A DNA stretch of 64,000 nucleotides from positions 434,001-498,000 of the forward strand of contig NW_026577926.1 in the NCBI RefSeq assembly GCF_029407905.1. The letters run 5' to 3'. Positions 11,958-24,300 of this stretch are shown here, piece by piece. The position numbers and the translations under genes were made by a program. Under the pieces are notes generated by a model. The model saw nothing but the letters and a program-made list of their open reading frames with translations. It made no database searches and had not been told where the DNA came from. Position 1 is the stretch's first letter, and every line of letters begins with the position of its first letter. This DNA comes from Bubalus kerabau. Its lineage: Eukaryota > Chordata > Mammalia > Artiodactyla > Bovidae.

Positions 11958-13303
11958 CTAGGTCCAAAGGGAAGGCGAGAGCGGAGCTGAGGCCAGCCAG
12001 GCGCCAGTCACGTCTCCCACATTCCCGCAGCCTGCTCCTTCCCGGGCGAGAACGCTAGAAGCTGGGAAGCGCTGGGCGAGGCTCGCCCAGGCCAGAGCAG
12101 CCTCTCGGCCGGGGCTCTGCGCTACCGCGGCTGGGCGCAGAGCTGGAGCTCCGCCGCTCTGGCAGCTCGCTCGGTCCTTCCCAGTAACAGGCCCGCAACC
12201 CCTCTCTTCTCTCCGTCGTGCTGGGAACCGGGCTTCCAGGCCTGGGCACAGAGCACTTGCCCGGAGCTCTCTGCTCAGGGACTGGTTCCCCTGCGCTGGG
12301 GCTGTGCTCTCCCTAGCCCAAACGCACCGGGGAAGGCCCCAAACCACATCCACACGACTCTACGCTGGGGGAGAGCTCCAGGGAAGCCCAGTCTGGCAGG
12401 CGCTTGCTGGGCACAAACGGAGGATCCCTCTGGCTGTGGTGCTGCCTCGCCCAGCCAGGGGCGCTGGGACCCTGATTCCCTCCGCCCAGCGCTTAGTCTG
12501 GGCAGCCAAGCAAGCGCTTGGGAAGGCAGCCCTGGGCGCTCTCTTTGCCTGACAAAGAGCTCTGCTTGCGGGAGGTTTTGGCAGTTTGCACACCCCCGGC
12601 CCCTGAGCCTTCTGCAAAGAGGCCTGGCTCCTAGGTCCAAAGGGAAGGCGAGAGCGGTGCTGAGGCCACCCAGGCGCCAGTCACGTCTCCCACACTCCCG
12701 CAGCCTGCTCCTTCCTGGGCGAGAACGCTAGAAGCTGGGAAGCGCTGGGCGAGGCTCGCCCAGGCCAGAGCAGCCTCTCGGCCGGGGCTCTGCGCTACCG
12801 CGCCTGGGCGCAGAGCTGGAGCTCCGCCGCTCTGGCAGCTCGCTCGGTCCTTCCCAGTAACAGGCCCGCAACCCCTCTCTTCTCTCCGGCGTGCTGGGAA
12901 CCGGGCTTCCAGGCCTGGGCACAGAGCACTTGCCCGGAGCTCTCTGCTCAGGGACTGGTTCCCCTGCGCTGGGGCTGTGCTCTCCCTAGCCCAAACGCAC
13001 CGGGGAAGGCCCCAAACCACATCCACACGACTCTACGCTGGGGGAGAGCTCCAGGGAAGCCCAGTCTGGCAGGCGGTTGCTGGGCACAAACGGAGGATCC
13101 CTCAGGCTGTGGTGCTGCCTCGCCCAGCCAGGGGCGCTGGGACCCTGATTCCCTCCGCCCAGCGCTTAGTCTGGGCGGCCAAGCAAGCGCTTGGGAAGGC
13201 AGCCCTGGGCGCTCTCTTTGCCTGACAAAGAGCTCTGCTTGCGGGAGGCTTTGGCAGTTTGCACACCCCCGGCCCCTGAGCCTTCTGCAAAGAGGCCTGG
13301 CTC

Positions 13304-13966
13304 CTAGGTCCAAAGGGAAGGCGAGAGCGGAGCTGAGGCCAGCTCACGCCTCCCACACTCCCGCAGCCTGCTCCTTCACGGGCGAGAACGCTAGAAGCTG
13401 GGAAGCGCTGGGCGAGGCTCGCCCAGGCCAGAGCAGCCTCTCGGCCGGGGCTCTGCGCTACCGCGCCTGGGCGCAGAGCTGGAGATCCGCCGCTCTGGCA
13501 GCTCGCTCGGTCCTTCCCAGTAACAGGCCTGCAACCCCTCTCTTCTCTCCGGCGTACTGGGAACTTGGCTTCCAGGCCTGGGCACAGAGCACTTGCCCGG
13601 AGCTCTCTGCTCAGGGACTGGTTCCCCTGCGCTGGGGCTGTGCTCTCCCTAGCCCAAACGCACCGGGGAAGGCCCCAAACCACATCCACACGACTCTACC
13701 CTGGGGGAGAGCTCCAGGGAAGCCCAGTCTTACAGGCGCTTGCTGGGCACAAACGGAGGATCCCTCTGGCTGTGGTGCTGCCTCGCCCACCCGGGGGCGC
13801 TGGGACCCTGATTCCCTCCGCCCAGCGCTTAGTCTGGGCGGGCAAGCAAGCGCTTGGGAAGGCAGCCCTGGGCGCTCTCTTTGCCTGACAAAGAGCTCTG
13901 CTTGCGGGAGGCTTTGGCAGTTTGCACACCCCCGGCCACTGAGCCTTCTGCAAAGAGGCCTGGCTC
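13304..13966 (+). repeat. 663 bp monomer with a 10 bp deletion
   Basis: Near 13337-13347 the unit reads gaggccagctcacg where the consensus reads gaggccagccaggcgccagtcacg: ten bases (caggcgccag) are missing. The same deletion occurs in the units at 15312 and 20683. Confidence 0.85.
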
Positions 13967-15311
13967 CTAGGTCCAAAGGGAAGGCGAGAGCGGAGCTGAG
14001 GCCAGCCAGGCGCCAGTCACGTCTCCCACACTCCCGCAGCCTGCTCCTTCCCGGGCGAGAACGCTAGAAGCTGGGAAGCACTGGGCGAGGCTCGCCCAGG
14101 CCAGAGCAGCCTCTCGGCCGGGGCTCTGCGCTACCGCGCCTGGGCGCAGAGCTGGAGCTCCGCCGCTCTGGCAGCTCGCTCGGTCCTTCCCAGTAACAGG
14201 CCCGCAACCCCTCTCTTCTCTCCGGCGTGCTGGGAACTGGGCTTCCAGGCCTGTGCACAGAGCACTTGCCCGGAGCTCTCTGCTCAGGGACTGGTTCCCC
14301 TGCGCTGGGGCTGTGCTCTCCCTAGCCCAAACGCACCGGGGAACGCCCCAAACCACATCCACACGACTCTACGCTGGGGGAGAGCTCCAGGGAAGCCCAG
14401 TCTGGCAGGCGCTTGCTGGGCACAAACGGAGGATCCCTCTGGCTGTTGTGCTGCCTCGGCCAGCCGGGGGCGCTGGGACCCTGATTCCCTCCGCCCAGCG
14501 CTTAGTCTGGGCGGCCAAGCAAGCCCTTGGGAAGGCAGCCCTGGGCGCTCTCTTTGCCTGACAAAGAGCTCTGCTTGCGGGAGGCTTTGGCAGTTTGCAC
14601 ACCCCCGGCCCCTGAGCCTTCTGCAAAGAGGCCTGGCTCCTAGGTCCAAAGGGAAGGCGAGAGCGGAGCTGAGGCCAGCCAGGCGCCAGTCACGTCTCCC
14701 ACACTCCCGCAGCCTGCTCCTTCCCGGGCGAGAACGCTAGAAGCTGGGAAGCGCTGGGCGAGGCTCGCCCAGGCCAGAGCAGCCTCTCGGCCGGGGCTCT
14801 GCGCTACCGCGCCTGGGCGCAGAGCTGGAGCTCCGCCGCTCTGGCAGCTCGCTCGGTCCTTCCCAGTAACAGGCCCGCAACCCCTCTCTTCTCTCCGGCG
14901 TGCTGGGAACTGGGCTTCCAGGCCTGTGCACAGAGCACTTGCCCGGAGCTCTCTGCTCAGGGACTGGTTCCCCTGCGCTGGGGCTGTGCTCTCCCTAGCC
15001 CAAACGCACCGGGGAACGCCCCAAACCACATCCACATGACTCTACGCTGGGGGAGAGCTCCAGGGAAGCCCAGTCTGGCAGGCGCTTGCTGGGCACAAAC
15101 GGAGGATCCCTCTGGCTGTTGTGCTGCCTCGGCCAGCTGGGGGCGCTGGGACCCTGATTCCCTCCGCCCAGCGCTTAGTCTGGGCGGCCAAGCAAGCCCT
15201 TGGGAAGGCAGCCCTGGGCGCTCTCTTTGCCTGTCAAAGAGCTCTGCTTGCGGGAGGTTTGCCAGTTTGCACACCCCCGGCCCCTGAGCCTTCTGCAAAG
15301 AGGCCTGGCTC
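13967..15311 (+). repeat. Pair of closely related adjacent monomers
   Basis: The units at 13967 and 14640 share gggaacgcccc (near 14340 and 15013), aggcctgtgcac, gctgttgtgctgcctcggcc and gcaagcccttgg, which are rare elsewhere. They are most simply explained by duplication of one monomer. The second copy has lost one base (gggaggtttgcc near 15252), making it 672 bp. Confidence 0.75.
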
Positions 15312-15973
15312 CTAAGTCCAAAGGGAAGGCGAGAGCGGAGCTGAGGCCAGCTCATGTCTCCCACACTCCCGCAGCCCGCTCCTTCCCGGGCGAGAACGCT
15401 AGAAGCTGGGAAGCGCTGGGCGAGGCTTGCCCAGGCCAGAGCAGCCTCTCGGCCGGGGCTCTGCGCTACCGCGCCTGGGCGCAGAGCTGGAGCTCCGCCG
15501 CTCTGGCAGCTCGCTCGGTCCTTCCCAGTAACAGGCCTGCAACCCCTCTCTTCTCTCCGGCGTGCTGGGAACTGGGCTTCCAGGCCTGGGCACAGATCAC
15601 TTGCCCGGAGCTCTCTGCTCAGGGACTGGTTCCCCTGCGCTGGGGCTGTGCTCTCCCTAGCCCAAACGCACCGGGGAAGGCCCCAAACCACATCCACACG
15701 ACTCTACGCTGGGGGAGAGCTCCAGGGAAGCCCAGTCTGGCAGGCGCTTGCTGGGCACAAACGGAGGATCCCTCTGGCTGTGGTGCTGCCTCGCCCACCC
15801 GGGGGCGCTGGGACCCTGATTCCCTCCGCCCAGCGCTTAGTCTGGGCGGCCAAGCAAGCACTTGGGAAGGCAGCCCTTGGCGCTCTCTTTGCCTGTCAAA
15901 GAGCTCTGCTTGCGGGAGGTTTGGCAGTTTGCACACCCCCTGCCCCTGAGCCTTCTGCAAAGAGGCCTGGCTC
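15312..15973 (+). repeat. 662 bp monomer with 10 bp and 1 bp deletions
   Basis: It carries the 10 bp deletion (gaggccagctcatg, near 15343-15356) and a 1 bp deletion (gggaggtttggcag, near 15914). It also shows aagtcc for aggtcc in the anchor at 15312. The combined frame effect leaves unusually long plus- and minus-strand open frames of about 250 codons around 14957-15949, which are by-products. Confidence 0.85.
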
Positions 15974-17990
15974 CTAGGTCCAAAGGGAAGGCGAGAGCGG
16001 AGCTGAGGCCAGCCAGGCGCCAGTCACGTCTCCCACACTCCCGCAGCCTGCTCCTTCCCGGGCGAGAACGCTAGAAGCTGGGAAGCGCTGGGCGAGGCTC
16101 GCCCAGGCCAGAGCAGCCTCTCGGCCGGGGCTCTGCGCTACCGCGCCTGGGCGCAGAGCTGGAGCTCCGCCGCTCTGGCAGCTCGCTCGGTCCTTCCCAG
16201 TAACAGGCCCGCAACCCCTCTCTTTTCTCCGGCGTGCTGGGAACTGGGCTTCCAGGCCTGGGCACAGAGCACTTGCCCGGAGCTCTCTGCTCAGGGACTG
16301 GTTCCCCTGCGCTGGGGCTGTGCTCTCCCTAGGCCAAACGCACCGGGGAAGGCCCCAAACCACATCCACACGACTCTACGCTGGGGGAGAGCTCCAGGGA
16401 AGCCCAGTCTGGCAGTCGCTTGCTGGGCACAAACGGAGGATCCCTCTGGCTGTGGTGCTGCCTCGCCCAGCCAGGGGCGCTGGGACCCTGATTCCCTCCG
16501 CCCAGCGCTTCGTCTGGGCGGCCAAGCAAGCGCTTGGGAATGCAGCCCTGGGCGCTCTCTTTGCCTGACAAAGAGCTCTGCTTGCGGGAGGTTTTGGCAG
16601 TTTGCACACCCCCGGCCCCTGAGCCTTCTGCAAAGAGGCCTGGCTCCTAGGTCCAAAGGGAAGGCGAGAGCGGAGCTGAGGCCAGCCAGGCGCCAGTCAC
16701 GTCTCCCACACTCCCGCAGCCTGCTCCTTCCCGGGCGAGAACGCTAGAAGCTGGGAAGCGCTGGGCGAGGCTCGCCCAGGCCAGAGCAGCCTCTCGGCCG
16801 GGGCTCTGCGCTACCGCGCCTGGGCGCAGAGCTGGAGCTCCGCCGCTCTGGCAGCTCGCTCGGTCCTTCCCAGTAACAGGCCCGCAACCCCTCTCTTCTC
16901 TCCGGCGTGCTGGGAACTGGGCTTCCAGGCCTGGGCACAGAGCACTTGCCCGGAGCTCTCTGCTCAGGGACTGGTTCCCCTGCGCTGGGGCTGTGCTCTC
17001 CCTAGGCCAAACGCACCGGGGAAGGCCCCAAACCACATCCACACGACTCTACGCTGGGGGAGAGCTCCAGGGAAGCCCAGTCTGGCAGGCGCTTGCTGGG
17101 CACAAACGGAGGATCCCTCTGGCTGTGGTGCTGCCTCGCCCAGCCAGGGGCGCTGGGACCCTGATTCCCTCCGCCCAGCGCTTCGTCTGGGCGGCCAAGC
17201 AAGCGCTTGGGAATGCAGCCCTGGGCGCTCTCTTTGCCTGACAAAGAGCTCTGCTTGCGGGAGGCTTTGGCAGTTGGCACACCCCCGGCCCCTGAGCCTT
17301 CTGCAAAGAGGCCTGGCTCCTAGGTCCAAAGGGAAGGCGAGAGCGGAGCTGAGGCCATCCAGGCGCCAGTCACGTCTCCCACACTCCCGCAGCCTGCTCC
17401 TTCCCGGGCGAGAACGCTAGAAGCTGGGAAGCGCTGGGCGAGGCTCGCCCAGGCCAGAGCAGCCTCTCGGCCGGGGCTCTGCGCTACCGCGCCAGGGCGC
17501 AGAGCTGGAGCTCCGCCGCTCTGGCAGCTCGCTCGGTCCTTCCCAGTAACAGGCCCGCAACCCCTCTCTTTTCTCCGGCGTGCTGGGAACTGGGCTTCCA
17601 GGCCTGGGCACAGAGCACTTGCCCGGAGCTCTCTGCTCAGGGACTGGTTCCCCTGCGCTGGGGCTGTGCTCTCCCTAGGCCAAACGCACCGGGGAAGGCC
17701 CCAAACCACATCCACACGACTCTACGCTGGGGGAGAGCTCCAGGGAAGCCCAGTCTGGCAGGCGCTTGCTGGGCACAAACGGAGGATCCCTCTGGCTGTT
17801 GTGCTGCCTCGGCCAGCCGGGGGCGCTGGGACCCTGATTCCCTCCGCCCAGCGCTTAGTCTGGGCGGCCAAGCAAGCCTTGGGAAGGCAGCCCTGGGCGC
17901 TCTCTTTGCCTGTCAAAGAGCTCTGCTTGCGGGAGGTTTGGCAGTTTGCACACCCCCGGCCCCTGAGCCTTCTGCAAAGAGGCCTGGCTC
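15974..17990 (+). repeat. Run of three related monomers
   Basis: The units at 15974, 16647 and 17320 share ccctaggccaaacg. The first two also share cttcgtctgggcgg and gcgcttgggaatgcag. The units at 15974 and 17320 share the uncommon ctctcttttctccgg. The third unit switches in its second half to the ctgttgtgctgcctcggcc type seen at 13967 and 14640 and has two 1 bp deletions, giving 671 bp. This is patchwork typical of repeated local exchange. Confidence 0.7.
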
Positions 17991-20682
17991 CTAGGTCCAA
18001 AGGGAAGGCGAGAGCGGAGCTGAGGCCAGCCAGGTGCCAGTCACGTCTCCCACACTCCCGCAGCCTGCTCCTTCCCGGGCGAGAACGCTAGAAGCTAGGA
18101 AGCGCTGGGCGAGGCTCGCCCAGGCCAGAGCAGCCTCTCGGCCGGGGCTCTGCGCTACCGCGCCTGGGCGCAGAGCTGGAGCTCCGCCGCTCTGGCAGCT
18201 CGCTCGGTCCTTCCCAGTAACAGGCCCGCAACCCCTCTCTTCTCTCCGGCGTGCTGGGAACTGGGCTTCCAGGCCTGGGCACAGAGCACTTGCCCGGAGC
18301 TCTCTTCTCAGGGACTGGTTCCCCTGCGCTGGGGCTGTGCTCTCCCTAGGCCAAACGCACAGGGGAAGGCCCCAAACCACATCCACACGACTCTACGCTG
18401 GGGGAGAGCTCCAGGGAAGCCCAGTCTGGCAGGCGCTTGCTGGGCACAAACGGAGGATCCCTCTGGCTGTGGTGCTGCCTCGCCCAGCCAGGGGCGCTGG
18501 GACCCTGATTCCCTCCGCCCAGCGCTTAGTCTGGGCGGCCAAGCAAGCGCTTGGGAAGGCAGCCCTTGGCGCTCTCTTTGCCTGACAAAGAGCTCTGCTT
18601 GCGGGAGGCTTTGGCAGTTTGCACACCCCCGGCCCCTGAGCCTTCTGCAAAGAGGCCTGGCTCCTAGGTCCAAAGGGAAGGCGAGAGCGGAGCTGAGGCC
18701 AGCCAGGCGCCAGTCACGTCTCCCACACTCCCGCAGCCTGCTCCTTCCCGGGCGAGAACGCTAGAAGCTGGGAAGCGCTGGGCGAGGCTCGCCCAGGCCA
18801 GAGCAGCCTCTCGGCCGGGGCTCTGCGCTACCGCGCCTGGGCGCAGAGCTGGAGCTCCGCCGCTCTGGCAGCTCGCTCGGTCCTTCCCAGTAACAGGCCC
18901 GCAACCCCTCTCTTCTCTCCGGCGTGCTGGGAACTGGGCTTCCAGGCCTGGGCACAGAGCACTTGCCCGGAGCTCTCTGCTCAGGGACTGGTTCCCCTGC
19001 GCTGGGGCTGTGCTCTCCCTAGCCCAAACGCACCGGGGAAGGCCCCAAACCACATCCACACGACTCTACGCTGGGGGAGAGCTCCAGGGAAGCCCAGTCT
19101 GGCAGGCGCTTGCTGGGCACAAACGGAGGATCCCTCTGGCTGTGGTGCTGCCTCGCCCAGCCAGGGGCGCTGGGACCCTGATTCCCTCCGCCCAGCGCTT
19201 CGTCTGGGCGGCCAAGCAATCGCTTGGGAAGGCAGCCCTGGGCGCTCTCTTTGCCTGACAAAGAGCTCTGCTTGCGGGAGGCTTTGGCAGTTTGCACACC
19301 CCCGGCCCCTGAGCCTTCTGCAAAGAGGCCTGGCTCCTAGGTCCAAAGGGAAGGCGAGAGCGGAGCTGAGGCCAGCCAGGCGCCAGGCACGTCTCCCACA
19401 CTCCCGCAGCCTGCTCCTTCCCGGGCGAGAACGCTAGAAGCTGGGAAGCGCTGGGCGAGGCTCGCCCAGGCCAGAGCAGCCTCTCGGCCGGGGCTCTGCG
19501 CTACCGCGCCTGGGCGCAGAGCTGGAGCTCCGCCGCTCTGGCAGCTCACTGGGTCCTTCCCAGTAACAGGCATGCAACCCCTCTCTTCTCTCCGGCGTGC
19601 TGGGAACTGGGCTTCCAGGCCTGGGCACAGAGCACTTGCCCGGAGCTCTCTGCTCAGGGACTGGTTACCCTGCGCTAGGGCTGTGCTCTCCCTAGCCCAA
19701 ACGCACCGGGGAAGGCCCCAAACCACATCCACACGACTCTACGCTGGGGGAGAGCTCCAGGGAAGCCCAGTCTGGCAGGCGCTTGCTGGGCACAAACGGA
19801 GGATCCCTCTGGCTGTGGTGCTGCCTCGCCCAGCCAGGGGCGCTGGGACCCTGTTTCCCTCCGCCCAGCGCTTCGTCTGGGCGGGCAAGCAAGCGCTTGG
19901 GAATGCAGCCCTGGGCGCTCTCTTTGCCTGACAAAGAGCTCTGCTTGCGGGAGGCTTTGGCAGTTTGCACACCCCCGGCCTCTGAGCCTTCTGTAAAGAG
20001 GCCTGGCTCCTAGGTCTAAAGGGAAGGCGAGAGCGGAGCTGAGGCCAGCCAGGCGCCAGTCACGTCTCCCACACTCCCGCAGCCTGCTCCTTCCCGGGCG
20101 AGAACGCTAGAAGCTGTGAAGCGCTGGGCGAGGCTCGCCCAGGCCAGAGCAGCCTCTCGGCCGGGGCTCTGCGCTACCGCGCCTGGGCGCAGAGCTGGAG
20201 CTCCACCGCTCTGGCAGTTCACTGGGTCCTTCCCAGTAACAGGCCTGCAACCCCTCTCTTCTCTCCGGCGTGCTGGGAACTGGGATTCCAGGCCTGGGCA
20301 CAGAGCACTTGCCCGGAGCTCTCTGCTCAGGGACTGGTTCCCCTGCGCTGGGGCTGTGCTCTCCCTAGCCCAAAAGCACCGGGGAACGCCCCAAACCACA
20401 TCCACACGACTCTACGCTGGGGGAGAGCTCCAGGGAAGCCCAGTCTGGCAGGCGCTTGCTGGGCACAAACGGAGGATCCCTCTGGCTGTGGTGCTGCCTC
20501 GCCCAGCCAGGGGCGCTGGGACCCTGATTCCCTCCACCCAGCGCTTCGTCTGGGCGGCCAAGCAACCGCTTGGGAAGGCAGCCCTGGGCGCTCTCTTTGC
20601 CTGACAAAGAGCTCTGCTTGCGGGAGGCTTTGGCAGTTTGCACACCCCCGGCCCCTGAGCCTTCTGCAAAGAGGCCTGGCTC

Positions 20683-21345
20683 CTAGGTCCAAAGGGAAGG
20701 CGAGAGCGGAGCTGAGGCCAGCTCACGTCTCCCACACTCCCGCAGCCCGCTCCTTCCCGGGCGAGAAAGCTAGAAGCTGGGAAGCGCTGGGCGAGTCTCG
20801 CCCAGGCCAGAGCAGCCTCTCGGCCGGGGCTCTGCGCTACCGCGCCTGGGCGCAGAGCTGGAGCTCTGCCGCTCTGGCAGCTCGCTCGGTCCTTCCCAGT
20901 AACAGGCCCGCAACCCCTCTCTTCTCTCCGGCGTGCTGGGAACTGGGATTCCAGGCCTGGGCACAGAGCACTTGCCCGGAGCTCTCTGCTCAGGGACTGG
21001 TTCCCCTGCGCTGGGGCTGTGCTCTCCCTAGGCCAAACGCACCGGGGAAGGCCCCAAACCACATCCACACGACTCTACGCTGGGGGAGAGCTCCAGGGAA
21101 GCCCAGTCTGGCAGGCGCTTGCTGGGCACAAACGGAGGATCCCTCTGGCTGTGGTGCTGCCTCGCCCAGCCAGGGGCGCTGGGACCCTGATTCCCTCCGC
21201 CCAGCGCTTAGTCTGGGCGGCCAAGCAAGCGCTTGGGAAGGCAGCCCTGGGCGCTCTCTTTGCCTGACAAAGAGCTCTGCTTGCGCGAGGCTTTGGCAGT
21301 TTGCACACCCCCGGCCCCTGAGCCTTCTGCCAAGAGGCCTGGATC
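20683..21345 (+). repeat. m15-like monomer at the start of the HOR region (663 bp)
   Basis: The first part has the 10 bp deletion seen in layer 2 (gaggccagctcacg near 20713-20726). The second part carries the marks of HOR monomer m15: ctaggccaaacg (21029), gcgcgaggc (21282) and ccaagaggcctggatcc (21330). It also has ctgggattcc, shared with the m15 copy at 26729. It is therefore the junction between layer 2 and the HOR region. Confidence 0.75.
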
Positions 21346-24300
21346 CTAGGTCCAAAGGGAAGGCGAGAGCGGAGCTGAGGCCAGCCAGGCGCCAGTCACG
21401 TCTCCCACACTCCCGCAGCCTGCTCCTGCCCGGGCGAGAACGCTAGAAGCTGGGAAGCGCTGGGCGAGGCTCGCCCAGGTCAGAGCAGCCTGTCGGCCGG
21501 GGCTCTGCGCTACCGCGCCTGGGCGCAGAGCTGGAGCTCCGCCGCTCTGGCAGCTCGCTCGGTCCTTCCCAGTAACAGGCCCGCAACCCCTCTCTTCTCT
21601 CCGGCGTGCTGGGAACCGGGCTTCCAGGCCTGGGCACAGAGCACTTGCCCGGAGCTCTCTGCTCAGGGACTGGTTCCCCTGCGCTGGGGCTGTGCTCTCC
21701 CTAGCCCAAACGCACCGGGGAAGGCCCCAAACCACATCCACACGACTCTACGCTGGGGGAGAGCTCCAGGGAAGCCCAGTCTGGCAGGCGCTTGCTGGGC
21801 ACAAACGGAGGATGCCTCTGGCTGTGGTGCTGCCTCGCCCAGCCAGGGGCGCTGGGACCCTGATTCCCTCCGCCCAGCGCTTAGTCTGGGCGGCCAAGCA
21901 AGCGCTTGGGAAGGCAGCCCTGGGCGCTCTCTTTGCCTGACAAAGAGCTCTGCTTGCGGGAGGCTTTGGCAGTTTGCACACCCCCGGCCCCTGAGCCTTC
22001 TGCCAAGAGGCCTGGATCCTAGGTCCAAAGGGAAGGCGAGAGCGGAGCTGAGGCCAGCCAGGCGCCAGTCACGTCTCCCACACTCCCGCAGCCTGCTCCT
22101 GCCCGGGCGAGAACGCTAGAAGCTGGGAAGCGCTGGGCGAGGCTCGCCCAGGTCAGAGCAGCCTCTCGGCCGGGGCTCTGCGCTACCGCGCCTGGGCGCA
22201 GAGCTGGAGCTCCGCCGCTCTGGCAGCTCGCTCGGTCCTTCCCAGTAACAGGCCCGCAACCCCTCTCTTCTCTCCGGCGTGCTGGGAACCGGGCTTCCAG
22301 GCCTGGGCACAGAGCACTTGCCCGGAGCTCTCTGCTCAGGGACTGGTTCCCCTGCGCTGGGGCTGTGCTCTCCCTAGCCCAAACGCACCGGGGAAGGCCC
22401 CAAACCACATCCACACGACTCTACGCTGGGGGAGAGCTCCAGGGAAGCCCAGTCTGGCAGGCGCTTGCTGGGCACAAACGGAGGATCCCTCTGGCTGTGG
22501 TGCTGCCTCGCCCAGCCAGGGGCGCTGGGACCCTGATTCCCTCCGCCCAGCGCTTAGTCTGGGCGGCCAAGCAAGCGCTTGGGAAGGCAGCCCTGGGCGC
22601 TCTCTTTGCCTGACAAAGAGCTCTGCTTGCGGGAGGCTTTGGCAGTTTGCACACCCCCGGCCCCTGAGCCTTCTGCAAAGAGGCCTGGCTCCTAGGTCCA
22701 AAGGGAAGGCGAGAGCGGAGCTGAGGCCAGCCAGGCGCCAGTCACGTCTCCCACACTCCCGCAGCCTGCTCCTTCCCGGCCGAGAACGCTAGAAGCTGGG
22801 AAGCGCTGGGCGAGGCTCGCCCAGGCCAGAGCAGCCTCTCGGCCGGGGCTCTGCGCTACCGCGCCTGGGCGCAGAGCTGGAGCTCCGCCGCTCTGGCAGT
22901 TCACTGGGTCCTTCCCAGTAACAGGCCTGCAACCCCTCTCTTCTCTCCGGCGTGCTGGGAACTGGGCTTCCAGGCCTGGGCACAGAGCACTTGCCCGGAG
23001 CTCTCTGCTCAGGGACTGGTTCCCCTGCGCTGGGGCTGTGCTCTCCCTAGCCCAAACGCACCGGGGAAGGCCCCAAACCACATCCACACGACTCTACGCT
23101 GGGGGAGAGCTCCAGGGAAGCCCAGTCTGGCAGGCGCTTGCTGGGCACAAACGGAGGATCCCTCTGGCTGTGGTGCTGCCTCGCCCAGCCAGGGGCGCTG
23201 GGACCCTGATTCCCTCCGCCCAGCGCTTAGTCTGGGCGGCCAAGCAAGCGCTTGGGAAGGCAGCCCTGGGCGCTCTCTTTGCCTGACAAAGAGCTCTGCT
23301 TGCGGGAGGCTTTGGCAGTTTGCACACCACCGGCCCCTGAGCCTTCTGCAAAGAGGCCTGGCTCCTAGGTCCAAAGGGAAGGCGAGAGCGGAGCTGAGGC
23401 CAGCCAGGCGCCAGTCACGTCTCCCACACTCCCGCAGCCCGCTCCTTCCCGGGCGAGAACGCTAGAAGCTGGGAAGCGCTGGGCGAGGCTCGCCCAGGCC
23501 AGAGCAGCCTCTCGGCCGGGGCTCTGCGCTACCGCGCCTGGGCGCAGAGCTGGAGCTCCGCCCCTCTGGCAGCTCGCTTGGTCCTTCCCAGTAACAGGCC
23601 CGCAACCCCTCTCTTCTCTCCGGCGTGCTGGGAACTGGGCTTCCAGGCCTGGGCACAGAGCACTTGCCCGGAGCTCTCTGCTCAGGGACTGGTTCCCCTG
23701 CGCTGGGGCTGTGCTCTCCCTAGCCCAAACGCACCGGGGAAGGCCCCAAACCACATCCACACGACTCTACGCTGGGGGAGAGCTCCAGGGAAGCCCAGTC
23801 TGGCAGGCGCTTGCTGGGCACAAACGGAGGATCCCTCTGGCTGTGGTGCTGCCTCGCCCAGCCAGGGGCGCTGGGACCCTGATTCCCTCCGCCCAGCGCT
23901 TAGTCTGGGCGGCCAAGCAAGCGCTTGGGAAGGCAGCCCTGGGCGCTCTCTTTGCCTGACAAAGAGCTCTGCTTGCGGGAGGCTTTGGCAGTTTGCACAC
24001 CACCGGCCCCTGAGCCTTCGGCAAAGAGGCCTGGCTCCTAGGTCCAAAGGGAAGGCGAGAGCGGAGCTGAGGCCAGCCAGGCGCCAGTCACGTCTCCCAC
24101 ACTCCCGCAGCCCGCTCCTTCCCGGGCGAGAACGCTAGAAGCTGGGAAGCGCTGGGCGAGGCTCGCCCAGGCCAGAGCAGCCTCTCGGCCGGGGCTCTGC
24201 GCTACCGCGCCTGGGCGCAGAGCTGGAGCTCCGCCGCTCTGGCAGCTCGCTCGGTCCTTCCCAGTAACAGGCCCGCAACCCCTCTCTTCTCTCCGGCGTG

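Larger units (their letters stand above)
8594..20682 (+). repeat. Monomeric layer 2 (units 13-30)
   Basis: Eighteen monomers start at 8594, 9266, 9939, 10612, 11285, 11958, 12631, 13304, 13967, 14640, 15312, 15974, 16647, 17320, 17991, 18664, 19337 and 20010. They share ctaccgcgcc, ggaggatccc and cctcgcccagcc with the HOR region but are less regular and carry more private changes. Signatures that later become fixed in HOR monomers are already present: gttcactggg (as in m3) near 10145, 11491 and 20217; gctctatgctc (as in m13) near 8901; cagcccttggcg (as in m13) near 15870 and 18560. Length variants are 672 (8594, 14640), 663 (13304), 662 (15312) and 671 bp (17320). This looks like the pool from which the HOR was assembled. 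Confidence 0.8.

Noticed and set aside
14957..15949. The longest open frames, about 246 codons (minus) and 249 codons (plus)
   Set aside because: They exist only because 10 bp and 1 bp deletions in the 14640 and 15312 units link frames that are otherwise interrupted. The encoded sequence is satellite translation with no recognisable domain.
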